Of a stretch of DNA of 27,648 nucleotides, positions 15,830 through 23,373 are shown in pieces. The stretch is from Bacillota bacterium (GTDB lineage Bacteria; Bacillota; Clostridia; Peptostreptococcales; Anaerovoracaceae). Under the pieces are notes generated by a model, which saw nothing but the letters and a program-made list of their open reading frames with translations, did no database searches and was not told where the DNA came from. Every line of letters starts with the position of its first letter. Within the stretch, counting starts at the first letter, position 1. A program made the translations under genes and the position numbers. The stretch is from the NCBI GenBank assembly GCA_016284575.1, contig JAEEPD010000244.1, forward strand, positions 1 to 27,648. Direction: 5' to 3'.

Positions 15830-17071
15830 ATGATACGAATCTACCCATCTCTGCTGAACGGAACAATCAAAGCACCGGCCTCCAAGGCTTACGCCCAGAG
15901 GCTTCTTTTTGCTGCGTCGCTGCCCCCTACGGGGACTCTGGTGACCAACGTTCCCGACTGCAGGGACATCGAAACCACCATAGACTGCCTGCGGCGCATG
16001 GGCTGCCGCATAGAGCAGCGCGGCGCGGGAAGCTGGTATGTGGAGCCCTTCCCGAAGACCCAGCCCATAAAGCCCGCGAAGCTGGACTTTAAGGATTCCG
16101 CCACCACCGCCAGATTCGCCCTGGCCATCGCAGCGGCCTTTGGCATGAATATCGAGGCCCGCTCCCAGAGCTACCTGAGCAAGCGTCACATGCTGCCCCT
16201 CACCAGCCGCCTGGCGGTAAGAGGCATGAAGTTCACCGGCTTTTCCCTGCCCCTTGAGATGACAGGGCGCCTGGAGCCGGGAGAATTCGTGTTCAGAGGA
16301 GACGAGGGCTCCCAGTTTATCGGAGCCCTTATGTACGCCCTTCCCATGCTGCCCCAGGACAGCCATATAAGCATATCAAGCCCCCTCACGGACCGCAGCT
16401 TTGTGGATATAAGCCTTAATATTCTGCGGCGCTTCGGCATCGAGATAACCGAAGAAGAAAACGGCTTTACCATTCCCGGAAGACAGTTCTACAGCTCCCC
16501 GGGAGAGATCTCCGCGGAAAACGACTGGAGCATAGCTTCGGCCTGGATCTGCGGCGGGGCCTTCGGCGCGTACCGGGACTGCAGCGTGGAGGTGGACGAG
16601 CTCCCCTTGGGATCCCCCCAGCTCTACAAGGACATAAAGCCTCTCATCTCCCTTATTTCTCAGGACTTTCAGGACATAGGCATCTCCATGGCAGGCTGTC
16701 CCAGCCTCACCACCCTTGTGGCTGCTGCGGCAATGTTCAAGGGAGCCTCTGTGGAGCTGGAGGATGTGCCCCAGCTAAAGGCCAAGGAGACAAACCGTCT
16801 GCAGGTGATGACGGACATCATTAACAGCTGCGGAGGCAACGCCGTCTGCAGCGATAGCGGCATACACGCAAGAGGTCCCGCTCCCGGCTCCATCCCCGCA
16901 GACACCGTGATAGACTGCAGGGACGACCCATGGATCTTCCTCTCCTTTGCCCTCTGCGCCCCCCTCATCCAGCAGACCATAATACTGAAGGACGAGGACT
17001 GCATAACCAAGACCTACGGAAACTTCTTCAAGGACTTTGAAAGCCTCGGAGGCAAGTGGGAAAGGGTATAA
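15830..17071 (+). CDS. aroA: 3-phosphoshikimate 1-carboxyvinyltransferase (EPSP synthase)-like, divergent active site
   Basis: The 413-residue protein has the EPSP synthase fold signatures in order: ASKAYAQR at 17-24 (for PGDKSxxxR, with Lys19 and Arg24), DSATTARF at 89-96 (for NSGTTxR), GSQFIGALMYALP at 160-172, DWSIASAW at 232-239, LKAKETNR at 316-323 (the KETNR form of Gram-positives), and CITKTYGNFF at 391-400 with the conserved Lys394. Two departures stand out. The catalytic Asp (E. coli Asp313, in a PD or DELP motif) is Ser292 in GCPSLTT, and the DHR motif is DCR (362-364). Function in the shikimate pathway is therefore likely but not certain. No other shikimate gene is nearby. It has its own promoter and terminator. 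Confidence 0.75.
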   Translation: MIRIYPSLLNGTIKAPASKAYAQRLLFAASLPPTGTLVTNVPDCRDIETTIDCLRRMGCRIEQRGAGSWYVEPFPKTQPIKPAKLDFKDSATTARFALAIAAAFGMNIEARSQSYLSKRHMLPLTSRLAVRGMKFTGFSLPLEMTGRLEPGEFVFRGDEGSQFIGALMYALPMLPQDSHISISSPLTDRSFVDISLNILRRFGIEITEEENGFTIPGRQFYSSPGEISAENDWSIASAWICGGAFGAYRDCSVEVDELPLGSPQLYKDIKPLISLISQDFQDIGISMAGCPSLTTLVAAAAMFKGASVELEDVPQLKAKETNRLQVMTDIINSCGGNAVCSDSGIHARGPAPGSIPADTVIDCRDDPWIFLSFALCAPLIQQTIILKDEDCITKTYGNFFKDFESLGGKWERV

Positions 17072-17085
17072 TATCTGCAAATAAC

Positions 17086-17123
17086 ACACCCCTCAGGAGG
17101 ACATCCTGAGGGGTGTTTTTTAT
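17086..17123 (+). terminator. Terminator after the EPSP-synthase-like gene
   Basis: ACACCCCTCAGGA (17086-17098) and TCCTGAGGGGTGT (17104-17116) form a 13-bp stem with a five-base loop, followed by a run of T. It lies between convergent genes and is strongest in the plus direction. Confidence 0.9.
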
Positions 17124-17130
17124 TCCGGGA

Positions 17131-18333
17131 TCAGTTTTCCTTGTTGAGATCCTTAGCGATAGCCTCGCCTCTGCTCTTCTTGGTCACAGACCAGCTGGGT
17201 GCCTCGGCGTAGATATCAGCCAGCTTGGAGAGCACTGTTGGCACGTCTATGCCCTGAGGGCAGGCGTGGGAGCACTGGCCGCAGCCTATGCAGGCGGAGG
17301 GCCGTTTTTCCTCGGGGAGGCCGTCGAGCCTCATGCCGCTGGTCATGGAGCGGTTCCCGGAGGATTTATAGTCGTTGTAGCACTCGATAAGATAAGGGAT
17401 GTCCAGGCCCATGGGGCAGCCTGCGCAGCAGTATCTGCAGGCAGTGCAGGGAACGCCGGACTTGAGGTCCTCTGCGATGTCGAACAGGGCGGCCGTCTCC
17501 TCCTGGCTCAGAGGCTTATACTCATCAAAGGTATTCAGGTTGTCCTCCACCTGGAAGACCTCGTTCATGCCGGAGAGTATCATCTTGATGCCGGGCAGCG
17601 CCTGAAGGAACCTGAAGCCGAAGCTGGCATTGCTTGCCTTCGCATCTCCCCTGAAGGGTTCCAGCTTTGCGGAGTTCTCCTCGGAGAGATTGGCCAGCTT
17701 GCCGCCTCTTAAGGGCTCCATGACCCATACGCCCAGTCCGTGCTTTGTTATTATATCGTATTTTTCCTTTGCCTTCTGAAGGGTCCAGTCCAGATAATTG
17801 CACTGTATCTGAACGAACTCAAACACTCCCTCGTAGCGGGTCAGAAATTCCTCTAAAAGGGCAGGTCCGCCGTGGAAGGAAAAGCCCAGATGCCTTATCT
17901 TCCCCTCCTCCTTCATTTTTACGATATCGGGGATGATGTGATACTCAGGGTCCTCGTAGATTTTTACGGACCACTCAGTGATGTTGTGCAGCAGGTAATA
18001 ATCGAAGTATTCAGCGCCGCACTTTTTAAGGGAAATATTAAAGAGAGCTATGTTGTCGATGGGGCCGGGAAGGGAATGCCCGGGGAACTTGTCGGCTATG
18101 AAATAGCTGTCTCTTGGGTACTTCTTCAGAGCCTCCGCCATGGCCAGCTCCGACTTGCCGTCAAGGTAAGGGTAGGCCGTGTCAAAATAGTTCACGCCCC
18201 TTGAGATCGCCAGGTCGAACATTGCATTGACCTTAGCCTGATCGATCTCCCCTGTGGCCTCGTCCTTTGCAAAGCGCATGCAGCCGAAGCCCAGTCTGGA
18301 GAGCCTGTCTCCGTTGAATTCGTTGTATAGCAT
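17131..18333 (-). CDS. Aldo/keto reductase with C-terminal 4Fe-4S ferredoxin-like domain
   Basis: The 400-residue protein joins a TIM-barrel aldo/keto reductase (about 1-285) to a cysteine-rich iron-sulfur tail. The catalytic tetrad is Asp51 and Tyr56 (DTAYPY), Lys82 (ADKFPG) and His116 (LLHN). The tail has two cysteine clusters, CTACRYCCAGCP and CIGCGQCSHACP, typical of two 4Fe-4S clusters in this common anaerobe family of putative oxidoreductases. Substrate unknown; the clusters suggest electron exchange with ferredoxin-like carriers in place of, or beside, NADPH. The ATG at 18331-18333 is chosen because AGGAGG lies six bases upstream; the ATG two codons earlier touches that site. It is a single-gene unit, convergent with aroA and divergent from pyrR. 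Confidence 0.88.
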   Translation of the reverse strand: MLYNEFNGDRLSRLGFGCMRFAKDEATGEIDQAKVNAMFDLAISRGVNYFDTAYPYLDGKSELAMAEALKKYPRDSYFIADKFPGHSLPGPIDNIALFNISLKKCGAEYFDYYLLHNITEWSVKIYEDPEYHIIPDIVKMKEEGKIRHLGFSFHGGPALLEEFLTRYEGVFEFVQIQCNYLDWTLQKAKEKYDIITKHGLGVWVMEPLRGGKLANLSEENSAKLEPFRGDAKASNASFGFRFLQALPGIKMILSGMNEVFQVEDNLNTFDEYKPLSQEETAALFDIAEDLKSGVPCTACRYCCAGCPMGLDIPYLIECYNDYKSSGNRSMTSGMRLDGLPEEKRPSACIGCGQCSHACPQGIDVPTVLSKLADIYAEAPSWSVTKKSRGEAIAKDLNKEN

Positions 18334-18491
18334 GGTCATCCTCCTGTTGAAACAGATCAATAAAACGTTCAATTGATTTTATCACAGCACCGGGCTCCTA
18401 TCAAATCTTTTTATATAGACATGATTTCTATTAATATACGATATATTGTATTCCTGCGGATAAAAAACACAAAATTTAGTGTAAATGCTTC

Positions 18492-18520
18492 TTGACCCGC
18501 CCTGCCGCTTTTGCTATATT
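18492..18520 (+). promoter_or_regulatory. Promoter of pyrR-uraA
   Basis: TTGACC (18492-18497), 17-bp spacer, TATATT (18515-18520). The predicted start is near 18527, placing the PyrR attenuator at the very 5' end of the transcript. Confidence 0.7.
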
Positions 18521-18526
18521 TATTTA

Positions 18527-18632
18527 CGGAATATCTTTAAGATGGTACAGAGAGACCGACAAGATCATTGCAAAGCAGGCGCCCCCGGGCGCAGGAGAAG
18601 GTGAGTCTTGCCGCCCCGGCAAGGCCTTTTTT
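18527..18632 (+). promoter_or_regulatory. PyrR-dependent transcription attenuator leader
   Basis: The leader contains TTTAA followed by ACAGAGAGACCGAC (18547-18560), a close match to the PyrR RNA-binding loop (consensus CAGAGAGG(C/U)U) held by the short stem GGT/ACC. A GC hairpin follows (18579-18592), then an intrinsic terminator, CTTGCCG (18607-18613) with CGGCAAG (18617-18623) and a T-run 18627-18632, just ahead of the pyrR ribosome binding site. In the known mechanism UMP/UTP-loaded PyrR binds the loop, blocks the antiterminator and lets the terminator form, so uracil uptake falls when pyrimidines are plentiful. Confidence 0.85.
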
Positions 18633-18644
18633 ATAGGAGGAACC

Positions 18645-19184
18645 ATGAAGCTCAAGGCTCAGATCATGACCGCAGATGCTATGGACCGGGCTCTTAAGCG
18701 CATGGCCCATCAGATCCTGGAGGGCAACGAGGGCTATCAGGACATTGTCTTTCTGGGGATAAGGACCCGCGGCGTGCCCCTTGCCAGGGCTCTGGCCAGG
18801 CACATCAGGGAGATAGAGGGCGTAGACATCCCCGTAGGCGAGCTGGATATAACCCACTACAGGGACGACCTTACGGAGATAGACTACAGCGCCGAGGTCC
18901 ACGAGATGGACCTGGGGGTACCTGTGGCCAGGAAGAACGTGATCCTCGTGGATGATGTAATCTACACAGGGCGAACCATAAGGGCTGCGCTGGATGCCAT
19001 TTCAGAAAGAGGCCGGGCTGCCCGCATACAGCTGGCAGTGCTCATAGACAGGGGCCACAGGGAGCTGCCCATAAGGGCTGACTACGTGGGGAAGAACGTT
19101 CCCACCTCCCGCAGCGAGACGGTCAGCGTACTGGTGGAGGAGATCGACGGACAGACCTGCGTCAACCTCTACGAAAAGGACTGA
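18645..19184 (+). CDS. pyrR: Pyr operon attenuation regulator / uracil phosphoribosyltransferase
   Basis: PyrR binds pyr leader RNA in the presence of UMP/UTP and promotes termination; it also has uracil phosphoribosyltransferase activity. The 179 residues match the family length. The PRPP-binding motif VILVDDVIYTGRTIRAA is at 99-115, and the conserved FLGIRTRGVPLA (36-47), LDITHYRDD (68-76) and RGHRELPIRADYVGKN (136-151) segments are present. The ATG follows TAGGAGG directly after the attenuator terminator. The frame is open further upstream through the attenuator, but that is non-coding RNA. It lies upstream of the uracil permease gene in one transcript and feeds back on its own expression. 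Confidence 0.96.
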   Translation: MKLKAQIMTADAMDRALKRMAHQILEGNEGYQDIVFLGIRTRGVPLARALARHIREIEGVDIPVGELDITHYRDDLTEIDYSAEVHEMDLGVPVARKNVILVDDVIYTGRTIRAALDAISERGRAARIQLAVLIDRGHRELPIRADYVGKNVPTSRSETVSVLVEEIDGQTCVNLYEKD

Positions 19185-19209
19185 TCCCCTGCACTTTGAA
19201 CAGTTAATT

Positions 19210-19245
19210 ATCCGGAGGACCCTGAATCTCCAGGGCTGCCCGGAT
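19210..19245 (+). other. Two-tier hairpin between pyrR and the uracil permease gene
   Basis: ATCCGG (19210-19215) pairs with CCGGAT (19240-19245), and inside it CCCTG (19220-19224) pairs with CAGGG (19231-19235). There is no U-run and no CAGAGAGG loop, so it is neither a terminator nor a second PyrR site. A role in mRNA processing or differential expression is possible. Confidence 0.5.
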
Positions 19246-19274
19246 GCAATCATAAATCATAAAAGGAGTTATTT

Positions 19275-20624
19275 ATGAAAGAAGAACAACAGGCTATCTA
19301 CAATGCCAAAGAACTGGGCACCCCAAAAATGCTGGTCCTTGGCCTTCAGCACATGTTCGCCATGTTCGGCGCCACGGTGCTGGTACCCATCCTGACAGGC
19401 CTCAGCGTTTCCACAACGCTGCTGTTTGCGGGTATTGCCACACTTTTCATGCACTTTGTGACCGGCCGCAAGGTCCCCGTGTTCCTGGGCTCGTCCTTCG
19501 CCTTCCTGGGCGGATATTTCGCAGTAAAGGACATGGCTGTCAAGGCCGGGATGACTGCTGAGCAGGGCCTTCCCTATGCTGGCGTGGGCATTGCCTGCGC
19601 AGGACTGCTCTACCTTATCCTGGCCCTCATCTGCAGAGCGGTTGGCGCCAGCAAGGTAATGCGCTTCTTCCCGCCCATCGTCACCGGACCCATCATCATC
19701 TGCGTAGGTCTGCACCTGGCACCCTCTGCCATCGATAACTGCCAGAGCAACTGGGGCATCGCCCTTGTGGCCATCGCAGTGGTCATCATCTGCAACATCT
19801 GGGGCAAGGGCATGATCAAGATCATCCCCATACTGCTGGGCGTCCTGGCCTCCTACATCACTGCTGCAGTCACCGGAAACGTTGATTTTTCAGGTGTTGC
19901 CAAGGCTGCATGGTTCGGCCTCCCCATCGTTAAGGAGAATACCGTATTCTCTCTGGCAGGCAATGTGGACAGCGGCCTGCTGGTCTCCGCCATCATCACC
20001 ATAGTTCCTCTGGCTGTTGCCACCATGATGGAACACGTGGGTGACATCTCCGCCATCGGCGGCACCGTAGGCAAGGACTTCATCAACGACCCCGGCCTCC
20101 ACAGGACCCTGATCGGCGACGGCGTAGGAACCGCCATCGCCGCTCTCTTCGGAGCTCCCGCAAACACCACCTACGGCGAGAACACCGGCGTTCTGGCCCT
20201 CACTAAGGTCTACGATCCTCTGGTGATCGAGCTGGCAGCCATCTATGCCATCGTGCTCAGCTTCTGCCCCAAGTTCGCAGCCATCATCACAGCAATGCCT
20301 GCAGCTACCATCGGCGGCGTTTCCATCATCCTCTACGGCATGATCGCAGCCATCGGTGTGCGCAATGTGGTCGAGAATCAGGTTGACTTCCAGAAGAGCA
20401 GAAACGTTATCATCGCTGCTCTGATCCTCTGCCTCACCATCGGAATCGAATACTCCGCAAAGGGCGCTGTATACTTCAACATCGGCGGCATGAGCCTGAG
20501 CCTCTCCGGCCTTGCAGTATCCGCCATCACCGGCATCGTGCTCAACGCAGTGCTCCCCGGAAGAGATGACAGCTTCGCTGAAAACCCCAACGACAAGCTC
20601 TCCGGCAGCCTTGGAAAGTACTAA
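19275..20624 (+). CDS. uraA: Uracil permease, NCS2 family
   Basis: Proton-coupled uracil importer of 449 residues in the cytoplasmic membrane, with the expected pattern of 14 hydrophobic segments. It has QHMFAMFGATVLVPILTG (25-42, first helix of the NCS2 family), GSSFAFLG at 72-79, Glu253 in the MMEHVGDI motif and Glu302 in YGENTGVLALT; these two glutamates are the uracil-contact residues of E. coli UraA. The start has AAAAGGAG upstream. Being downstream of the PyrR attenuator, its transcription should fall when UMP is high. It ends in a bidirectional terminator. Confidence 0.95.
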   Translation: MKEEQQAIYNAKELGTPKMLVLGLQHMFAMFGATVLVPILTGLSVSTTLLFAGIATLFMHFVTGRKVPVFLGSSFAFLGGYFAVKDMAVKAGMTAEQGLPYAGVGIACAGLLYLILALICRAVGASKVMRFFPPIVTGPIIICVGLHLAPSAIDNCQSNWGIALVAIAVVIICNIWGKGMIKIIPILLGVLASYITAAVTGNVDFSGVAKAAWFGLPIVKENTVFSLAGNVDSGLLVSAIITIVPLAVATMMEHVGDISAIGGTVGKDFINDPGLHRTLIGDGVGTAIAALFGAPANTTYGENTGVLALTKVYDPLVIELAAIYAIVLSFCPKFAAIITAMPAATIGGVSIILYGMIAAIGVRNVVENQVDFQKSRNVIIAALILCLTIGIEYSAKGAVYFNIGGMSLSLSGLAVSAITGIVLNAVLPGRDDSFAENPNDKLSGSLGKY

Positions 20625-20646
20625 GTCTGAGCCTGAAAGCATAAAG

Positions 20647-20674
20647 AAGACCCGGCCTTAAGGGGCTGGGTCTT
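20647..20674. terminator. Bidirectional terminator between uraA and metA
   Basis: AAGACCCGGCC (20647-20657) pairs with GGCTGGGTCTT (20664-20674; one G-U) around TTAAGG. T-runs follow on the plus strand (TTTTATTG), and a short U-containing tail follows on the minus strand (CTTCTTTATG). It serves convergent uraA and metA. Confidence 0.8.
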
Positions 20675-20690
20675 TTATTGTTATTCTTTG

Positions 20691-21617
20691 CTATTCTATA
20701 GGTTCGATGGTCTCGATTATGTAGGGCGTGGTCTGGTAGACGTAGTAGTTCAGCCAGTTCATGTAGAGCAGGTTGGCATGGCTCCTCCAGCGCACCACAG
20801 GCAGCTTTGAAGGGTCGTCATCCGGGTAGTAGTTCTGGGGGATCTTCGGGTCTATGCCCTGCTTCAGGTCCCTCTGGTACTCGTTCTGCAGCGTATCCCA
20901 GTCGTACTCTGAGTGGCCGGTTATGAACACCTGGCGGCCGCCGTCGGTCATGGCTATGTAAAGGCCGGCCTCCTTGGAGCTGGCTATGACGCGCAGCTTT
21001 TCGCAGGCCTGGATGTCCTCCATTCTCACCTCAGTGTAGCGGGAATGGGGCGCCAGGAACTGGTCGTCAAAGCCCCTTACCAGCATGGATGAGCGCCTGT
21101 CCACATGGTGCCAGTAGACGCCCGAAAGCTTTTCCGGCAGCGGGTATTTTTTAATGCCGTAGTGGTAATACAGCGCCGCCTGGGCCCCCCAGCAGATGTG
21201 GAAAGTGCTGTGCACGTGGGTCTTGGTCCACTCCATAATGGAGCAGAGCTCCGGCCAGTAGTCCACCTCCTCGAACTCCAGCTGCTCCACCGGAGCGCCG
21301 GTTATTATCATGCCATCGAAATAGCGGTCCTTCACATGCTCAAAATCCGTGTAGAATTTGATCATGTGCTCCTCGGACACGTGGGTCGCCTTGTGGGTGC
21401 CAGTCTGTATCAGCTCCAGCTCCACCTGCAGCGGAGAATTACCCAGAAGCCTCGCCAGCTGGGTCTCCGTGGCGATCTTGGTGGGCATCAGATTAAGAAG
21501 CAGCACCTGAAGGGGACGTATGTCCTGGGTTATGGCCCGCCTCTCGCTCATCACGAATATGTTTTCGCTCTCCAGCGTCTGTCTTGCCGGAAGCTGATCC
21601 GGTATTTTGATAGGCAT
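20691..21617 (-). CDS. metA: Homoserine O-acetyltransferase, MetA family
   Basis: Activates homoserine for methionine synthesis. The 308 residues contain Cys142 as nucleophile (FHICWGAQAALYYH) and the His235/Glu237 pair in ITGHSEYDWDTL. Residue 111 (in TGAPVEQLEF) is Glu, whereas the E. coli succinyl-CoA enzyme has Gly; in this family Glu111 marks acetyl-CoA use. That fits the adjacent O-acetylhomoserine sulfhydrylase. The start is set at the ATG with AGGAGG six bases upstream (N-terminus MPIKIPDQLPA); an in-frame TTG just before it is ignored. It lies 111 bases after metY on the same strand, with a hairpin between. Confidence 0.95.
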   Translation of the reverse strand: MPIKIPDQLPARQTLESENIFVMSERRAITQDIRPLQVLLLNLMPTKIATETQLARLLGNSPLQVELELIQTGTHKATHVSEEHMIKFYTDFEHVKDRYFDGMIITGAPVEQLEFEEVDYWPELCSIMEWTKTHVHSTFHICWGAQAALYYHYGIKKYPLPEKLSGVYWHHVDRRSSMLVRGFDDQFLAPHSRYTEVRMEDIQACEKLRVIASSKEAGLYIAMTDGGRQVFITGHSEYDWDTLQNEYQRDLKQGIDPKIPQNYYPDDDPSKLPVVRWRSHANLLYMNWLNYYVYQTTPYIIETIEPIE

Positions 21618-21653
21618 CAAGCCCCTCCTGTGATTTTCTAAGTATAGTTTTTA

Positions 21654-21698
21654 TGCGAATGGCTCAGCGGGAGTGTGTCACCGAGCAGGCCATTCGCA
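21654..21698 (-). other. 10-bp stem-loop between metY and metA
   Basis: TGCGAATGGC (21654-21663) and GCCATTCGCA (21689-21698) form a perfect stem enclosing 25 bases with a few weaker inner pairs (CTCGG against a CCGCTGAG-like strand). No U-run follows on either strand, so it is not an ordinary terminator. It does not match a SAM riboswitch that I recognise and may be an mRNA processing or stabilising element. Confidence 0.5.
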
Positions 21699-21728
21699 CA
21701 ATGTCTTTCATGAATTCTTCAGGCAGTT

Positions 21729-23000
21729 TTACTGCTCCAGAGCCTGTTTGATGTCAGCGATCAGATCCTCTGCGTCCTCAAGTCCGCAGGAATAGCGCAC
21801 AAGGTCCGGAGAAACGCCCGCAGCGCGCAGCTCGTCGTCGTTCATCTGGCGGTGAGTGGTGCTGGCGGGGTGCAGGCAGCAGGTCCTGGCATCAGCCACA
21901 TGGGTCTCGATTGCCGCCACCTTAAGCCTTCCCATGAAGGCCTCAGCCGCATCTCTTCCGCCCTTTACGCCGAAGCTCACCACGCCGCAGCTGCCATCTG
22001 GCATGTACTTCATGGTCCTTTCGTAGTACTTATCGCCCTCAAGGCCGGGGTACTGGACCCAGGTCACATTCGGATGGCTCTTCAGGAACTGCGCCACAGC
22101 AAGGCCGTTCTCGCAGTGCCTCTTCATGCGCACGTGGAGGCTCTCCAGGCCAAGGTTCAGATAAAATGCGTTCTGAGGGCTCTGAATGGAGCCGAAATCT
22201 CTCATCAGCTGGGCTGTGGCCTTGGTTATAAAGGCGCCTTCCAGGCCGAAGCGCTCGGTGTAGGTGACCCCGTGATAGCTCTCGTCAGGAGTGCAGAGGC
22301 CGGGGAATTTGTCGGGATATTTAGTCCAGTCGAACTTGCCGCTGTCAACAACTGCGCCGCCCACGCCTGTACCGTGGCCGTCCATGTACTTGGTGGTGGC
22401 ATGGGTGACGATGTCTGCGCCCCACTCAAAGGGCCTGCAGTTGATGGGGGTCGCGAAGGTGTTGTCCACGATGAGGGGCACGCCGTGGGCGTGAGCCGCT
22501 TTCGCGAACTTTTCGATGTCCAGCACGGTCAGAGCAGGGTTTGCGATGGTCTCACCGAAGACCGCCTTGGTGTTGGGACGGAAGGCCGCATTCAGCTCCT
22601 CCTCGGTGCAGTCAGGGGACACGAAGGTGAATTCAACGCCCATGCGCTTCATGGTGACTGCAAACAGGTTGTAGCTGCCGCCGTAGATGCTGGAGCTGGA
22701 CACCACGTGGTCCCCGCAGCCTGCGATGTTGAACACCGCATAGAAGGTTGCGGCCTGGCCGGAGCTGGTGAGCATGGCTGCGGTGCCGCCCTCAAGGGCA
22801 GCTATCTTGGCTGCCACCATGTCATTGGTGGGATTCTGAAGTCTGGTGTAGAAATAGCCGTTGGACTCAAGATCGAAAAGCTTGGCCATCTCCTTGCCTG
22901 TGGCATATTTGAAGGTCGTGCTCTGGATGATGGGTATCTGCCTGGGCTCGCCGTTTCCGGGGGTGTAGCCCGCCTGTACGCATTTTGTACCTGTGTTCAT
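21729..23000 (-). CDS. metY: O-acetylhomoserine sulfhydrylase / Cys-Met metabolism PLP enzyme
   Basis: Converts O-acetylhomoserine and sulfide (or methanethiol) to homocysteine (or methionine) with pyridoxal phosphate. The 423 residues are typical of the family. The PLP lysine is Lys204 in THATTKYMDGHG, PLIVDNTFATP (175-185) holds the cofactor-contact Asp, and YTRLQNPTND (51-60) and SSGQAATFYA (79-88) are the usual substrate/PLP loops. Length and motifs fit MetY better than MetB/MetC, which are nearer 380 residues. It is the first gene of a metY-metA unit behind a consensus promoter. With MetA carrying Glu111, the pair gives direct sulfhydrylation from acetylhomoserine. Confidence 0.94.
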   Translation of the reverse strand: MNTGTKCVQAGYTPGNGEPRQIPIIQSTTFKYATGKEMAKLFDLESNGYFYTRLQNPTNDMVAAKIAALEGGTAAMLTSSGQAATFYAVFNIAGCGDHVVSSSSIYGGSYNLFAVTMKRMGVEFTFVSPDCTEEELNAAFRPNTKAVFGETIANPALTVLDIEKFAKAAHAHGVPLIVDNTFATPINCRPFEWGADIVTHATTKYMDGHGTGVGGAVVDSGKFDWTKYPDKFPGLCTPDESYHGVTYTERFGLEGAFITKATAQLMRDFGSIQSPQNAFYLNLGLESLHVRMKRHCENGLAVAQFLKSHPNVTWVQYPGLEGDKYYERTMKYMPDGSCGVVSFGVKGGRDAAEAFMGRLKVAAIETHVADARTCCLHPASTTHRQMNDDELRAAGVSPDLVRYSCGLEDAEDLIADIKQALEQ

Positions 23001-23053
23001 TTTGTCGCCTTTCTTGTATGTTAATAGTTATTATTATCAGTCGTTATTCGAGA

Positions 23054-23082
23054 ATTTTATCAATATGAGGCAGCTTTGTCAA
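23054..23082 (-). promoter_or_regulatory. Promoter of metY-metA
   Basis: Minus strand TTGACA (23077-23082), 17-bp spacer, TAAAAT (23054-23059): a near-consensus promoter. The leader of about 47 nt is too short for a SAM riboswitch or T-box, so control, if any, must come from a DNA-binding regulator. Confidence 0.7.
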
Positions 23083-23130
23083 CAAGCGATGCGGCGCAGG
23101 AACAAAGGCAGGACCTTAAGCGTTCGCCTC

Positions 23131-23159
23131 TTGCTGAAGCCTCTGCCTTTTGCTATAAT
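23131..23159 (+). promoter_or_regulatory. Promoter of the Y RNA-like gene
   Basis: TTGCTG (23131-23136), 17-bp spacer, extended -10 TGC-TATAAT (23154-23159). The predicted start is near 23166, a few bases before the first paired segment of the RNA. Confidence 0.75.
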
Positions 23160-23173
23160 CAATTCAGCCTGCA

Positions 23174-23327
23174 GCTAGCCGGATTTACTTCTCAGTCACG
23201 CTGTATGTCGCGGGTTCGAGTCCCGCCGGCGCATCTCCGGGTGCGCTGTAGCTCAGCTGGTAGAGCGATAGCCCTTAATCCGGCAATATCGCAAGGCGGA
23301 AAGCCCATAGCTAGCGGTGCTTACTTC
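23174..23327 (+). repeat. Imperfect 18-base direct repeat flanking the tRNA-mimic core
   Basis: GCTAGCCGGATTTACTTC (23174-23191) and GCTAGCGGTGCTTACTTC (23310-23327) agree at 14 of 18 positions without gaps. The second copy is followed by ATGATCAAGGGATTCAGTGCC (from 23334), which resembles a decayed version of the ATG-TC-GCGGG-TTCGAGT-CCC variable loop and T arm after the first copy. This suggests the permuted RNA arose from a tandem duplication of a tRNA-like unit. Confidence 0.45.
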
Positions 23328-23373
23328 ATTTTCATGATCAAGGGATTCAGTGCCGCGATTCATGGGCATTTTT

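Noticed and set aside
21618..21728. SAM riboswitch or T-box ahead of metA
   Set aside because: The stem-loop lacks the kink-turn and multi-helix core of SAM-I and the specifier/antiterminator elements of a T-box, and the interval is too short.
23200..23272. Permuted tRNA gene that yields a translating tRNA
   Set aside because: No CCA, the acceptor stem is capped by a stable tetraloop, position 33 would be C, and no 7-base anticodon loop can be formed without an unknown splicing event. A Y RNA mimic fits all of these.
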